64,000 bases of DNA. It comes from PGZG01 sp046292765 (lineage in GTDB: Bacteria > Pseudomonadota > Gammaproteobacteria > Pseudomonadales > Alcanivoracaceae). A program made the translations under genes and the position numbers. This document shows positions 52,601-60,045 of the stretch, piece after piece. The notes beneath the pieces are model-generated. The model ran no database searches. It was not told the origin of the DNA and saw only the letters and a program-made list of their open reading frames with translations. The stretch is taken from NCBI GenBank assembly GCA_046292765.1, contig JBKBQA010000002.1, positions 310,001 through 374,000 of the forward strand. Reading direction: 5' to 3'. The stretch's first letter is position 1. Each line of letters begins with the position of its first letter.

Positions 52601-53082
52601 AGTCCGGGCTGATACCTGGTGAGGGCAGGGGTATTGTGTGCGCCGACTTCGACCGTGACGGCGCTGTCGACGTGCTGGTGGTTAACAATAACGGCCCTGT
52701 CCATTTCTACCGGAACAATGCCCGCGAGCTGTTCCCCGACCATGAGTTCCTCTCCGTTCGCCTGCGCCACCGGGGACCGAACTGGGAGGGCGTCGGCGCC
52801 CGCGTCTGGCTGACCCTGGCCGGGCCAGACGGCGAACGCACCCTCATGCGTGATCTTGGTGGGAACAACTACCTCTCCCAGAACCCGGTGGAGGCCCATT
52901 TTGGTCTTGGGGTGGGGGCGACCCTGGTTTCGTTACGGGTTGAGTGGCCTGCGGTGGCTGTGGACGGGGTGGTCTACCGGGACGTCTCCATGATCGATGC
53001 CGCAGATCTGACTGCCAACAGTATTATCGACGTGATCCACCCTGAATGTGACGTGGCCGGTCGTTGTGGGCCAGGTCCCTGA
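49648..53082 (+). CDS. Lipoprotein fusing di-haem cytochrome c peroxidase/MauG module to FG-GAP repeats and UnbV/ASPIC domain (copy 2)
   Basis: A 1,144-residue paralogue of the preceding gene. ATG 49648 is preferred over the in-frame GTG 49642. Lipobox LATGC gives an envelope lipoprotein; a Gly/Pro-rich linker (PPPGGGGGGPTEPEPGPG) follows. CATCH at 124-128 and CARCH at 363-367 are the haem sites, the second with the FTDEGFHIVAVPQIG and RTTSLLNVAHGSRFGHTG segments. Repeats include DLTGNGYQDLIVAG, DVTGNGWPDLLSV, DVNGDGHLDWFV and DFDRDGAVDVLVVNN. The UnbV-like end (FLSVRLRHRGPNWEGVGARVWL..FGLGVGATLVSLRVEW) is complete. The pair looks like a tandem duplication that has diverged. Confidence 0.88.
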   Translation: MNLKQLARTSLILMTLSLATGCGNGDGDGVLVPPPGGGGGGPTEPEPGPGDGGGSDPITLIDCSAPATLSTLDAEICLIKAIKGLTGEPEAGLPIPDIASDPLSQLGRDLFFTKALSGRGDVSCATCHDPRPPFFGSDGLSLSVGVNAINEHLVGPGRLHDPLSPFAATDPQADWGPNVPRRALTTFNTALYRNVIFFDGRLRWVDPGQPSLGMITPDAPMFDIDETVKLDVPFPLLQAQARRPVASQAEMRGFGVLPAEHGEVVRDYLAGRLGQYGTAAGELAGNDWNNRFAAVFGAVDPDTGRWLTYERIAAALAAYQASQLFVDSPWRDYIRNGRDVLTEQQKRGAVLFFREPSDGGAGCARCHSGDHFTDEGFHIVAVPQIGRGVGEGQHANDRGFGQHSWRREKDNFRFRTTSLLNVAHGSRFGHTGAWQSLEQAVRHHLDVGSAVDGYDWSLSSLEQFAGIAVSYLSAEQHTREAYNLMVQQRANPEERPLVDVVLADGQAQDLVAFLSALSDYRLIEGDAAAFMPWVASGTDPDGCRQGNVCVLNGAPPGGAPIWPALAPDAEILPAVSVDTEAYDDPASNGIRYRQVNDVQILARCTPTLTPRGLPAGHPLFDEVAAEVGLDYSHHHPDFVQSADNVYGVMQKLVGGVATADLDDDCFADIYLPRGDDPALLLRNIGGSFVDVTPAAAALEGNISSATFADLTGNGYQDLIVAGYARSPTVILPGAGAFAFDEAVSVTTPGSVQSIYSVTAGDYSLTGRLDLFASFWSASAASQQQYLWFNEGGLQFRDATGTSGLRGEIAEQFTFVGNFRDVTGNGWPDLLSVADFGRSQLFHNHQARFRNATRDSQITDENGMGTTFLDVNGDGHLDWFVTSIFAEATDTSLAITGNRMYLNDGQGNFMDATEAYGVRDGDWGWAACAMDFRNDGHEDIFQSNGWGHLRHPVGEGEDNPFRAFLNQRPNLFLRADGGAFADVSAQSGLIPGEGRGIVCADFDRDGAVDVLVVNNNGPVHFYRNNARELFPDHEFLSVRLRHRGPNWEGVGARVWLTLAGPDGERTLMRDLGGNNYLSQNPVEAHFGLGVGATLVSLRVEWPAVAVDGVVYRDVSMIDAADLTANSIIDVIHPECDVAGRCGPGP

Positions 53083-53169
53083 ACAAGTGTAGATACAAAA
53101 CCGGTACAAATCCCGGGGGTTAAGGGCCTGCCCTGTGCCGGTCCACTCAGGTAGCATCTGTACACCGAT

Positions 53170-53177
53170 AATAATAA
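53170..53177 (+). promoter_or_regulatory. AATAATAA motif, site 2 (immediately before the ATG at 53182)
   Basis: AATAATAA matches the AAnAAnAA Hfq/Crc motif exactly and ends 4 bases before the ATG. No Shine-Dalgarno sequence is visible, so this A+U-rich leader is probably the ribosome-entry region and a bound Hfq complex would block it. Confidence 0.5.
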
Positions 53178-53181
53178 CGTC

Positions 53182-54537
53182 ATGAGTGTGCCAATGAATT
53201 CTGGCTGGCAACACAGGAAATCGACCGGGCTTGCCGGTGTGGTTGGGCTGCTGACCCTGCTCTCGGGGGTGGCTGCTCACGCCCTGCTGCCGGGCGCCGG
53301 CTTTGAACCCATTGATGACGACGAGCTGTCAGGAATGACCGGCGAGGGCATCGCCATTGCCCTTGAAGACATCCGTATTATGGCCGGCCCCACCTCGCGA
53401 TTCGAAATCCTCGGTCAGGTGCCGTTGCCGCCAGCGAAAAAAACCGATGCCCGGTGGTATGGGATCTCGGTGTCTTCCAACGAGGCGGTGACCTCCTGGC
53501 TCGGCGCCTGTACAGCAGGCATCGGCAACATGGGTTGCCCGATTGGTGGCACCATCGCCAATCTGGCCCCGTTTGATAACCCGTTCATATTGCGCGTGTT
53601 TGACTACAGCGGCCTCGATTTTCAGGGGGCAACGGTACAGCAGAGTGTGTTCGAGTTTCTGGCGCCGACCCAACACGAGCGGGCGAAGGTTTCCAACTGG
53701 AACGAGCTGGTTGTCAATAACAACGTGAACGACAAGCTGCAGGGTCAGCTGGTGTTTGGCAATGCCGTGCTCAATACCGTGCGCGGTGGAGTCCGGCGCA
53801 ACAACAAGATTCGTATTGTCAGTCATACCGATGTCAATGATCCGACTATCGGTTTTATCTGGGAAAACCACTGGCGCGGTGATTTTCGTTACAGCGTGAA
53901 CCAGTCGTTTATCAGTCAGGATACAGTTGGCGTCCCGCCCTGGTTTACTGCCGACGAAGGTTTCTATGCCCGCAACATCGAAGTGTTCTTCCCGCTGGGG
54001 CAAATGTTCTACCAGTCGTTGATTCTGGATAGCGTGCCGGCACAGGACGGTAACTTCCGCATTGAACTGACCCGCCCGGGCGCGTTGTCAAATACAGTTA
54101 GACAAGATTTTTACAGCCTCGCTCCAGGCGACACTGTGGGTTACAACCGCATTAATCGGCCGGCTCGATACTACGAGACCCACGCCTTTTTCCGCTACGG
54201 TGACTGGACCCCCCCGGATACCTGTGCAAACAACCCGGCGAATGCACCGAACTGTCTGCCGCGGATGCTGGGCACCAACAATGCTGCTACCAGTACCGCC
54301 GATGGCATGTTCTTCGTCGCCTGGAGTCGCACCGATCCCGCCGCCCAGTTTCAGGCCTTCGCTTCCCGCGAGGTGCCGCCCACCGGCGCCGCATTGAACA
54401 ATGCCAACTCCAGTAGTTCAGTTATTCCGCGGGTAACACAAACGGCGAACCTGAACGTGGTCAATCTTGGTGATGGCCGCATCGAGGGCTTGCTGGTCCA
54501 GCACATGGAGCTGATCACGCGCGGGGTGAAGCCATGA
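53182..54537 (+). CDS. Exported protein with shared D/E-D/E-L-S-G-x-T-G motif (451 aa)
   Basis: A secreted protein of 451 residues. A signal peptide (about 16-34, GLAGVVGLLTLLSGVAAHA) precedes FEPIDDDELSGMTGEGIAIALEDIRI, the motif shared by the next three genes. The remainder is beta-rich with few charged blocks and two Cys pairs (GACTAGIGNMGCPIG; DTCANNPANAPNCLP). I recall similar start motifs in uncharacterised pseudomonad envelope proteins (DUF6160-like), but the name is not verified. Its stop overlaps the next start as ATGA. It probably is an envelope or cell-surface protein; no enzymatic motif is seen. Confidence 0.75.
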   Translation: MSVPMNSGWQHRKSTGLAGVVGLLTLLSGVAAHALLPGAGFEPIDDDELSGMTGEGIAIALEDIRIMAGPTSRFEILGQVPLPPAKKTDARWYGISVSSNEAVTSWLGACTAGIGNMGCPIGGTIANLAPFDNPFILRVFDYSGLDFQGATVQQSVFEFLAPTQHERAKVSNWNELVVNNNVNDKLQGQLVFGNAVLNTVRGGVRRNNKIRIVSHTDVNDPTIGFIWENHWRGDFRYSVNQSFISQDTVGVPPWFTADEGFYARNIEVFFPLGQMFYQSLILDSVPAQDGNFRIELTRPGALSNTVRQDFYSLAPGDTVGYNRINRPARYYETHAFFRYGDWTPPDTCANNPANAPNCLPRMLGTNNAATSTADGMFFVAWSRTDPAAQFQAFASREVPPTGAALNNANSSSSVIPRVTQTANLNVVNLGDGRIEGLLVQHMELITRGVKP

Positions 54538-55133
54538 GGCTGGGTTTTGCGCTGCTGGTTGGCAGTTGTCTGCTGTTTCAGACGCAGGCAGCGGTCGCAC
54601 TGACGGAGATGTCCGGAGACGAGATGGGCGGTGTTACCGGCCATGCCGGTATCGCTTTTGAATGGGATCTGCGCATTAATGCCGGCGCCGATGGCACTCC
54701 GGATGCCACCTTGCCGCTGGTCCAGCGACGCCTTGCCCTTAATATTGCAGAACGTCCGGGTGAGTGGCTGGTGTTCAAGGGCTTCAGCGGCCGCATCTAT
54801 TTCCCGACCTTCTATCTGGATGCGGGGCGCTCTGGCGTGTCGCCGACGATTTACGCGGACACCAGCCGGTTTGTCGATGGTCTTGGTTCGCCCGTCAGCC
54901 CCTATGATCAGCCCAACCTCCTGCTGCGGTTCCCTGAGGAGATCGAATTCTGGAATTTCCGCATCGCCGGCATGGCGATCGAGCGTGATAACACGCCGAT
55001 CGCCGCCACGCCCGGGTTCCTGCAGGACCCGACTGACAGCAAGAGTTTCATCGGTTTGGCAATCACCAACTCTATTCCCGGTTTCCCCGCCACGCTCAAG
55101 GTGGAAGGTACCGTGCGACTGTTCGGCTTCTGA
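54534..55133 (+). CDS. Exported protein with shared motif (199 aa)
   Basis: A 199-residue secreted protein. Signal peptide MRLGFALLVGSCLLFQTQAAVA is followed by LTEMSGDEMGGVTGHAGIAFEWDLRI, the same motif as in the preceding gene. It is beta-rich with no cysteine after the signal. The C-terminus (AITNSIPGFPATLKVEGTVRLFGF) ends in an aromatic Phe, as is usual for outer-membrane beta proteins, although it is short for a barrel. It is translationally coupled to the upstream gene and spaced 9 bp from the next. Confidence 0.72.
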   Translation: MRLGFALLVGSCLLFQTQAAVALTEMSGDEMGGVTGHAGIAFEWDLRINAGADGTPDATLPLVQRRLALNIAERPGEWLVFKGFSGRIYFPTFYLDAGRSGVSPTIYADTSRFVDGLGSPVSPYDQPNLLLRFPEEIEFWNFRIAGMAIERDNTPIAATPGFLQDPTDSKSFIGLAITNSIPGFPATLKVEGTVRLFGF

Positions 55134-55142
55134 GGTATGACC

Positions 55143-56558
55143 ATGGCGCGCATCCTGCAATTACTTTCCCTGCCGGTTATGGCCTTGACCGCATCGCTGT
55201 CGTTGTCGGTTCAGGCCGCCGTCAGCTGGCCCGATGACATGGTGTCTCAGTTCGAGGATCCGGCGCGGGCTGCCGAGATGGAGCGCATTGCCAGCATCAG
55301 TGCAGGCAGCGGCATGCAAGCGTTGAACGATGATGTGCTGTCAGATATCACTGGCCAGCTGTTCTTCTCGGACAAGATTCAGGGTGTGCCAATTCACGGT
55401 ATCACCAACAACTTCACCTTCTACCGTATCGGCCTGGAAGCAGATCTGCGCTTCAATCTCAACATCGACAAACTGCAGCTGGGTTGTGGTGGCTTCAACG
55501 ATGCGCTGGTTGCCAACGCCTGCGACCTTGACGCCGACTTCCTGCGGTTTGCCGGCTTCGGCGGCCCCGGCACCGATTTCCAGCTGGAATTCCCGTATCT
55601 GGAGCTTGCCATCAAAAACGATGGCGATCGTACCCGTCGTGAAGTGGCCGGTATCAAAATCGGTGCCGCCACCGCCGAGGGTTTGCTCTCCATCGGTCGT
55701 CGCTATACCGCTGGCCAGGTTAATCAGGAGTGGGGCCTGATCAACGGGCTGGCCTGTACGCCGTCCACCAGCGCTACCCAGGACGATGGTCGTCGGTTGG
55801 CATGTTCCTCCGGCGCCAACCGGCTGAGTGGTTTCCTGCTCGGTGAACTGTCGGCGAATGGCCGCATCACTGACTTCGGTGGCGCAGATGTGTGTCAGGG
55901 CTGGACCAGTATCAACGTCGGCGATCCCTGCACCATCAACCAGCGTCTGTTTCTGGCTTTCAGCGGTACCCGCATGGATCGGATCGGCGTCTACAGCCGT
56001 GATAACGAGCTGATTACCTACAATTGCGGCGGGTTGCTGGCATTTCTTGGTTGCCCCAATGCAAACTTCAAGCTCAGCCAGTCGTTGCGAATGCTGCATG
56101 ACATCAAGCTGACGTCAGTGGACCCTGCGCCGGGGCAGCCCGGTCCGAGGGTAACCCGTGACTTCTTCCTGTCGTTCCAGCGCGAGCGCATTGCTTACCC
56201 GATCTATGATCAAAGCCAGCCCTACGCCACCGTGGGGCCGCCGGTCAACTACGGCCCGCCCCCGGCAACAGGTGGCTGCTCTGCCGCCAACCAGACCGCC
56301 GGTCTGTGCCGTCAAAGCCTTTACGACCATGTTTGGGAAACCAGCCCGGCGCGGGTAAGCTCTTGGTCGGCGCCGACCAATACCGGCTGGTGGATGAACA
56401 TTACCTATGCGGACCTGCGTAACCAGAACGTCGGCAACCTGAGCCTCGGTGGCCTTTTCGATGCACTCAATGCGCTGTCTGCCGGTGGTACCCTGCAGGA
56501 TCTGAACCTCGGTCAGACACCGGTGAAGAACTGTTTTGGCACTGCCACCTTCTGCTAA
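55143..56558 (+). CDS. Exported protein with shared motif (471 aa)
   Basis: A 471-residue secreted protein. The ATG at 55143 has GAGG at good distance; the ATG at 55137 directly abuts it. Signal peptide (RILQLLSLPVMALTASLSLSVQAA), a short acidic helix, then GMQALNDDVLSDITGQLFFSDKIQG, a weaker version of the motif. Several Cys (LGCGGFND..ANACDLD, LACTPS, LACSSGAN, DVCQGW..DPCTIN, YNCGGLLAFLGC and others) suggest multiple disulfides, unlike its neighbours. It ends KNCFGTATFC. The function is unknown. It is in one direction with the whole cluster. Confidence 0.7.
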   Translation: MARILQLLSLPVMALTASLSLSVQAAVSWPDDMVSQFEDPARAAEMERIASISAGSGMQALNDDVLSDITGQLFFSDKIQGVPIHGITNNFTFYRIGLEADLRFNLNIDKLQLGCGGFNDALVANACDLDADFLRFAGFGGPGTDFQLEFPYLELAIKNDGDRTRREVAGIKIGAATAEGLLSIGRRYTAGQVNQEWGLINGLACTPSTSATQDDGRRLACSSGANRLSGFLLGELSANGRITDFGGADVCQGWTSINVGDPCTINQRLFLAFSGTRMDRIGVYSRDNELITYNCGGLLAFLGCPNANFKLSQSLRMLHDIKLTSVDPAPGQPGPRVTRDFFLSFQRERIAYPIYDQSQPYATVGPPVNYGPPPATGGCSAANQTAGLCRQSLYDHVWETSPARVSSWSAPTNTGWWMNITYADLRNQNVGNLSLGGLFDALNALSAGGTLQDLNLGQTPVKNCFGTATFC

Positions 56559-56576
56559 GGTTGCGACAGGCCGGAG

Positions 56577-56584
56577 AATAATAA
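56577..56584 (+). promoter_or_regulatory. AATAATAA motif, site 3 (between Shine-Dalgarno and ATG at 56589)
   Basis: GGAG (56573-56576), then AATAATAA and CGAT, then the ATG at 56589. The motif sits exactly between the ribosome site and the start codon, where Hfq/Crc would repress translation. This is the best-placed of the four copies. Confidence 0.55.
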
Positions 56585-56588
56585 CGAT

Positions 56589-58490
56589 ATGAACGGCAAC
56601 GGGAACATGAAGCGTCATCTCTGCGGATCAGCCCTGCTGATTGCCGGTGCCTGCGCGCAGCCGGCATGGGCGCTGATGCCCATGGCTGATGAGGAGATGT
56701 CCGGCGTCAATGGCCGCGATGGCATCATGGTTGCCATTCAGACCGATGGCATGAGTGCCGATTCCCTGACCTGGCGTACTGATGCCGGCACCGCACTTGA
56801 GGCTGGCCTGCAACTCGATAACACCAATATTTCCGGCGTGGGTGCGGGCGGCCTGTCGCCGGGCAGTGCCACTTCGCTGGCCATGAGTATCGATGCCTAC
56901 TCGGCGGCTGGAACCGCCGGTGTGGTGGTGGACACCAGCTGGTCCAGAACCCGTTTCGAAACCAGCGCCCTGCGCCATGTCAGCACTCCGGCACAAAGCG
57001 GCGGACGCCTTGCCATCGACAGTCAGGGCAGCCTGTTTATTCGCGGTGGCAGCGGTCTGCTCGATCAGGCCTACAACGACAGTGCGCTGCGCCTGACGTT
57101 GACCGACGGCAATATTTTCTATCGTCAGGGCACCAATGAAATGATCGTCGACAATCTCAACGTCGACATCGGTTTCGACTCAGGCACCTTCGGTGTTACC
57201 AATGATGCGCTGGTCATTCGAGCCGACCGCATGGACTGGAACATCCTGTTTGATATTGGTTACCGCAAGAATGCGGTCACTCCCTTTACTCTCGGCACCG
57301 TGGGTGGTCCCGATGAGTTCCTGCCGATGCTGCGTTATGGCTGGGCCGGCGGTTTTACCGATGTGCGAGGTGAGATTCGTGGCGGGGGTGTCTGGTACGG
57401 TGGTGACATCAATAACCGCAGTGAGGGCCTGAATATCAGCTGGCGGAACAACTACGACAGCGACTTCGTCTGGATTGTCGGTGATGCCGGCACCGACGAA
57501 GTGCAGCTCCAGTTCGGCAAGTGGCAGAATCTGCCGAATGCACAGTATGCGTGGAATTCGCCCAATATTACTCTCGATTTCGTCAACGCCGGTCAGGAGC
57601 CGCCAGGATTCCTGTACAAGGGTGTACCAGTCAAGCTCGATGCCACCGAACCGGCCCTTGCGGTGGCTATTCGCGATCTGAGCTTCCTTGCCTACAACAC
57701 GGAAGTGGTCATCATTGATAGCCCATTCCCGGTGCGCACCTATGACTGGGGCCTCGTTTATACCCTTGGTCGTGTTAACTCCGATATTCTGATTTACCCG
57801 GGTTCCCGCACCTCCACCGAGGGGCTGCGCTTCGATCTGTTGCTGGCGGTGGAATCACCCGGCGCGTGGAATGAGAACAGCCATTTTCTGCTCGCCGATA
57901 CTGAAGCCGGTGTGGCGGTGGGCTTCATCAATACCCAGTTCCTGGTGGATATCCGTGACGGCGCCCTGGAGCTGACCGGTGGCGCTAACGGTGGCATTCG
58001 GTTGCAGAGTCTGGGTGGTGTGAAGTGGGGGCTGGATGCCATTTTTGGTGGCGGCGCGATCGACGATCTTTCTGCACCGGTCAAGTTTGCTGATATTTCC
58101 CTGTTGCTGGATGCCTCAACGCTGGATCTGCGCCTGACGCCGCCGCCGAGTGGCCAAACCTATCTCGGCTTCGAGTACAACATGCGTTTGCGCAACACCA
58201 GTTTCATTACCATTGCCGAGCCGTCCCGTCCGGATGTACGTTTCACCATGGGCCAGATTAGCGGTGATATCGGGGTTCGTAACGGCAAGATCGATATTCG
58301 CTCAGCCAACGAAACCTCTGATGGTTTGCCGCGACTGGTGTTTGAGCAGGATCTGGAATTTGGCCTTACTGCCGGCACTCAGCCGGTGATCATCGGCGAC
58401 TTCTCTATTGGCCCGCGCTTTATTGGTGCAATGGCGATTCCGGGCGGTCGCTGGCGCGGCGAGCTTGCCCTGAAGGAGCAGTCGTTCTGA
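56589..58490 (+). CDS. Exported protein with shared motif, long member (633 aa)
   Basis: A 633-residue secreted protein. Signal peptide (KRHLCGSALLIAGACAQPAWA) then LMPMADEEMSGVNGRDGIMVAIQTDG, the family motif. The rest is strongly beta-rich and repetitive in pattern (NISGVGAGGLSPGSATSLAMSIDAY; DGNIFYRQGTNEMIVDNLNVDIGFDSGTFGVTND; TGGANGGIRLQSLGGVKWGLDAIFGGGAIDDL), compatible with a beta-helix or large beta-sheet surface protein. The final segment ends in LALKEQSF. No Cys after the signal. An in-frame ATG at 56607 is an alternative start. Confidence 0.75.
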   Translation: MNGNGNMKRHLCGSALLIAGACAQPAWALMPMADEEMSGVNGRDGIMVAIQTDGMSADSLTWRTDAGTALEAGLQLDNTNISGVGAGGLSPGSATSLAMSIDAYSAAGTAGVVVDTSWSRTRFETSALRHVSTPAQSGGRLAIDSQGSLFIRGGSGLLDQAYNDSALRLTLTDGNIFYRQGTNEMIVDNLNVDIGFDSGTFGVTNDALVIRADRMDWNILFDIGYRKNAVTPFTLGTVGGPDEFLPMLRYGWAGGFTDVRGEIRGGGVWYGGDINNRSEGLNISWRNNYDSDFVWIVGDAGTDEVQLQFGKWQNLPNAQYAWNSPNITLDFVNAGQEPPGFLYKGVPVKLDATEPALAVAIRDLSFLAYNTEVVIIDSPFPVRTYDWGLVYTLGRVNSDILIYPGSRTSTEGLRFDLLLAVESPGAWNENSHFLLADTEAGVAVGFINTQFLVDIRDGALELTGGANGGIRLQSLGGVKWGLDAIFGGGAIDDLSAPVKFADISLLLDASTLDLRLTPPPSGQTYLGFEYNMRLRNTSFITIAEPSRPDVRFTMGQISGDIGVRNGKIDIRSANETSDGLPRLVFEQDLEFGLTAGTQPVIIGDFSIGPRFIGAMAIPGGRWRGELALKEQSF

Positions 58491-58866
58491 TTGATCCCAA
58501 GGTCGGGACGATCAGGTCTCATAGTTGGGCCAATGACTCACTTATTGTGGTCGATAATACAAACTCCCGGTGACGATGGTTTCGCAGAAGTCGAGTTGAA
58601 GAGGTAACCTCATCGAATGGCTTGTGGCCGAGTCTTGTTGAATGATGCCCTGTTGATGACATTCTGCGCCATGTAATGGGGGCGGAGGGCGTAAAGCAGT
58701 GGGGCGTCCATTTCAGTTCTATGGAACTCTATGGTTCGCATCCTTTTCACGTGGTTTGATGCTTGATGGTATTTTATTTTTTCGCATTCTCAGATTATGC
58801 CGTGTGAAATTTTTTATGCGCTGTCATGCCCCGAAATAGAGCGCTGCTTGGAGATCAACTATTAAC
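58491..58866 (+). other. Intergenic stretch of 376 bp with no gene seen
   Basis: A lower-G+C gap between the surface-protein cluster and the flavin monooxygenase gene. I see no RNA gene, no clear terminator hairpin and no consensus -35/-10. Poly-T patches (about 58760-58815) lie near the 3' end. On the minus strand a short frame ends NKTRPQAIR-stop near 58610-58650 and might be a gene remnant, but I cannot identify it. Confidence 0.5.
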
Positions 58867-60015
58867 GTGCCGTATTCCGCCAGTTGGCTCGATAGTTCAC
58901 AGAAGCAGGAGCTTTCGAGGATGCGGGCTTCGGTTCGCGGTGTGCTCACCAGATTTGCTCGTCGTGCCGAAGAAGCGGAAAACGCCGCGCGAGTGCCGGA
59001 GGAGAGCCTTCGTGAGCTGGAAGAAATCGGTATCCACCGATTTCTGGAGCCAAGGGATTTGGGGGGGTATGAGCTTCCTTTCGGTTCATTTTTCAGCATC
59101 ATTTCAGAGATTGCTTCGGCCTGTGGGTCTACCGCCTGGACGTTCATGCTGTTTTCGGTGCATGCCTGGGGGGTGCAATTTGCTCCTGCCTCCGTGCGTG
59201 ACATGCTGTACACAAATGGTTCGCCGGGTCGACTCGCCACGGTCTTCCGGAACGCCGGAACGCTTCGGAGAGACTCTGTTGGTTACCGATTAGATGGAGT
59301 GTGGCCGTTTGCTACTGGTGCGCATCTTGCCGATTTTATCGCAGTCAAGGCCACGCTTGTTGGTGAGGGTGATTTCCACGTCTACTTGCGACCTGACCAG
59401 ATCGCTGTGCGTTCGGACTGGCTCGCGCTTGGCTTGGAGGCCACAGCGTCGCACTCAATCGAGGCTGACGCTGTGGCTATCAGTACCGCTCAAGTCGTGA
59501 GCGATACTGCCATGCAAAAGGCATTTGCCGAGCGCGTTGCTCAAGCATCGAGTCATGTCGCGCCGGTCCCGGCCGTGGTGTCGCTCGGCACAGTCGCCCC
59601 CATACTTGGCATGACCCGTGCGTGCGTCAATGCCTATGAGCAAACTTTGCGCGCCCGCGCTTCTTTAAGCGAGGTAAGTGCAGCGGCCTCAGAGCGACTG
59701 GCGCGGATGCGAACCGAGCTGAAGGCGATGGATCTCTTGTATCGTGAGTCGGTAACCGTGCTGGATGCACGTATTCCTGGGCGAACGCTGTCTGATGAGG
59801 CTATCGTGTCGCTGAGTATGCATGCTTCCTGGATTGCCAGAGGCTGTAGAAATCTGGTGAACGAGTTGCTTGGTGCATGCGGCACTCGAACGTTGTCTTC
59901 CCCAAATGCCATGCGTCGTCACGCCACTGGCGTTATGGTCTTGAGTACCCATTATCTTGTTGATTATGACGCAGCCAGCACTCAGTACGGCGGTCTGCTG
60001 GTTCGCCGTAACTGA
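58867..60015 (+). CDS. Acyl-CoA-dehydrogenase-fold flavin monooxygenase (group D-like)
   Basis: A 382-residue protein from a GTG at 58867 (GGAG about 15 bases before). N-terminal helical domain (EESLRELEEIGIHRFLEPRDLGGYELPFGSFFSIISEIASACGSTAWTFML), then the beta domain with LDGVWPFATGAHLADFIAVKAT and a SDWLALGLEATASHSIE segment typical of two-component flavin hydroxylases (HsaA/HpaB-like branch), then a C-terminal helix bundle. The ACAD catalytic glutamate is not apparent. Such enzymes hydroxylate aromatic or polyketide substrates with reduced flavin from a partner; no reductase is adjacent. Base use is less G+C-rich than its neighbours, suggesting transfer. It is 30 bp before the halogenase. 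Confidence 0.82.
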   Translation: MPYSASWLDSSQKQELSRMRASVRGVLTRFARRAEEAENAARVPEESLRELEEIGIHRFLEPRDLGGYELPFGSFFSIISEIASACGSTAWTFMLFSVHAWGVQFAPASVRDMLYTNGSPGRLATVFRNAGTLRRDSVGYRLDGVWPFATGAHLADFIAVKATLVGEGDFHVYLRPDQIAVRSDWLALGLEATASHSIEADAVAISTAQVVSDTAMQKAFAERVAQASSHVAPVPAVVSLGTVAPILGMTRACVNAYEQTLRARASLSEVSAAASERLARMRTELKAMDLLYRESVTVLDARIPGRTLSDEAIVSLSMHASWIARGCRNLVNELLGACGTRTLSSPNAMRRHATGVMVLSTHYLVDYDAASTQYGGLLVRRN

Positions 60016-60045
60016 TAGTCATCTGTGTCAGGAGTGATGTAAATA

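Noticed and set aside
54534..55133. Outer-membrane porin call for the 199-residue exported protein
   Set aside because: Only the terminal Phe suggests a barrel; the length is short and no alternating strand pattern sufficient for a barrel was evident.
58491..58866. Transposase remnant in the intergenic gap
   Set aside because: A short minus-strand frame ending NKTRPQAIR-stop is suggestive but too short, without inverted repeats or homology I can name.
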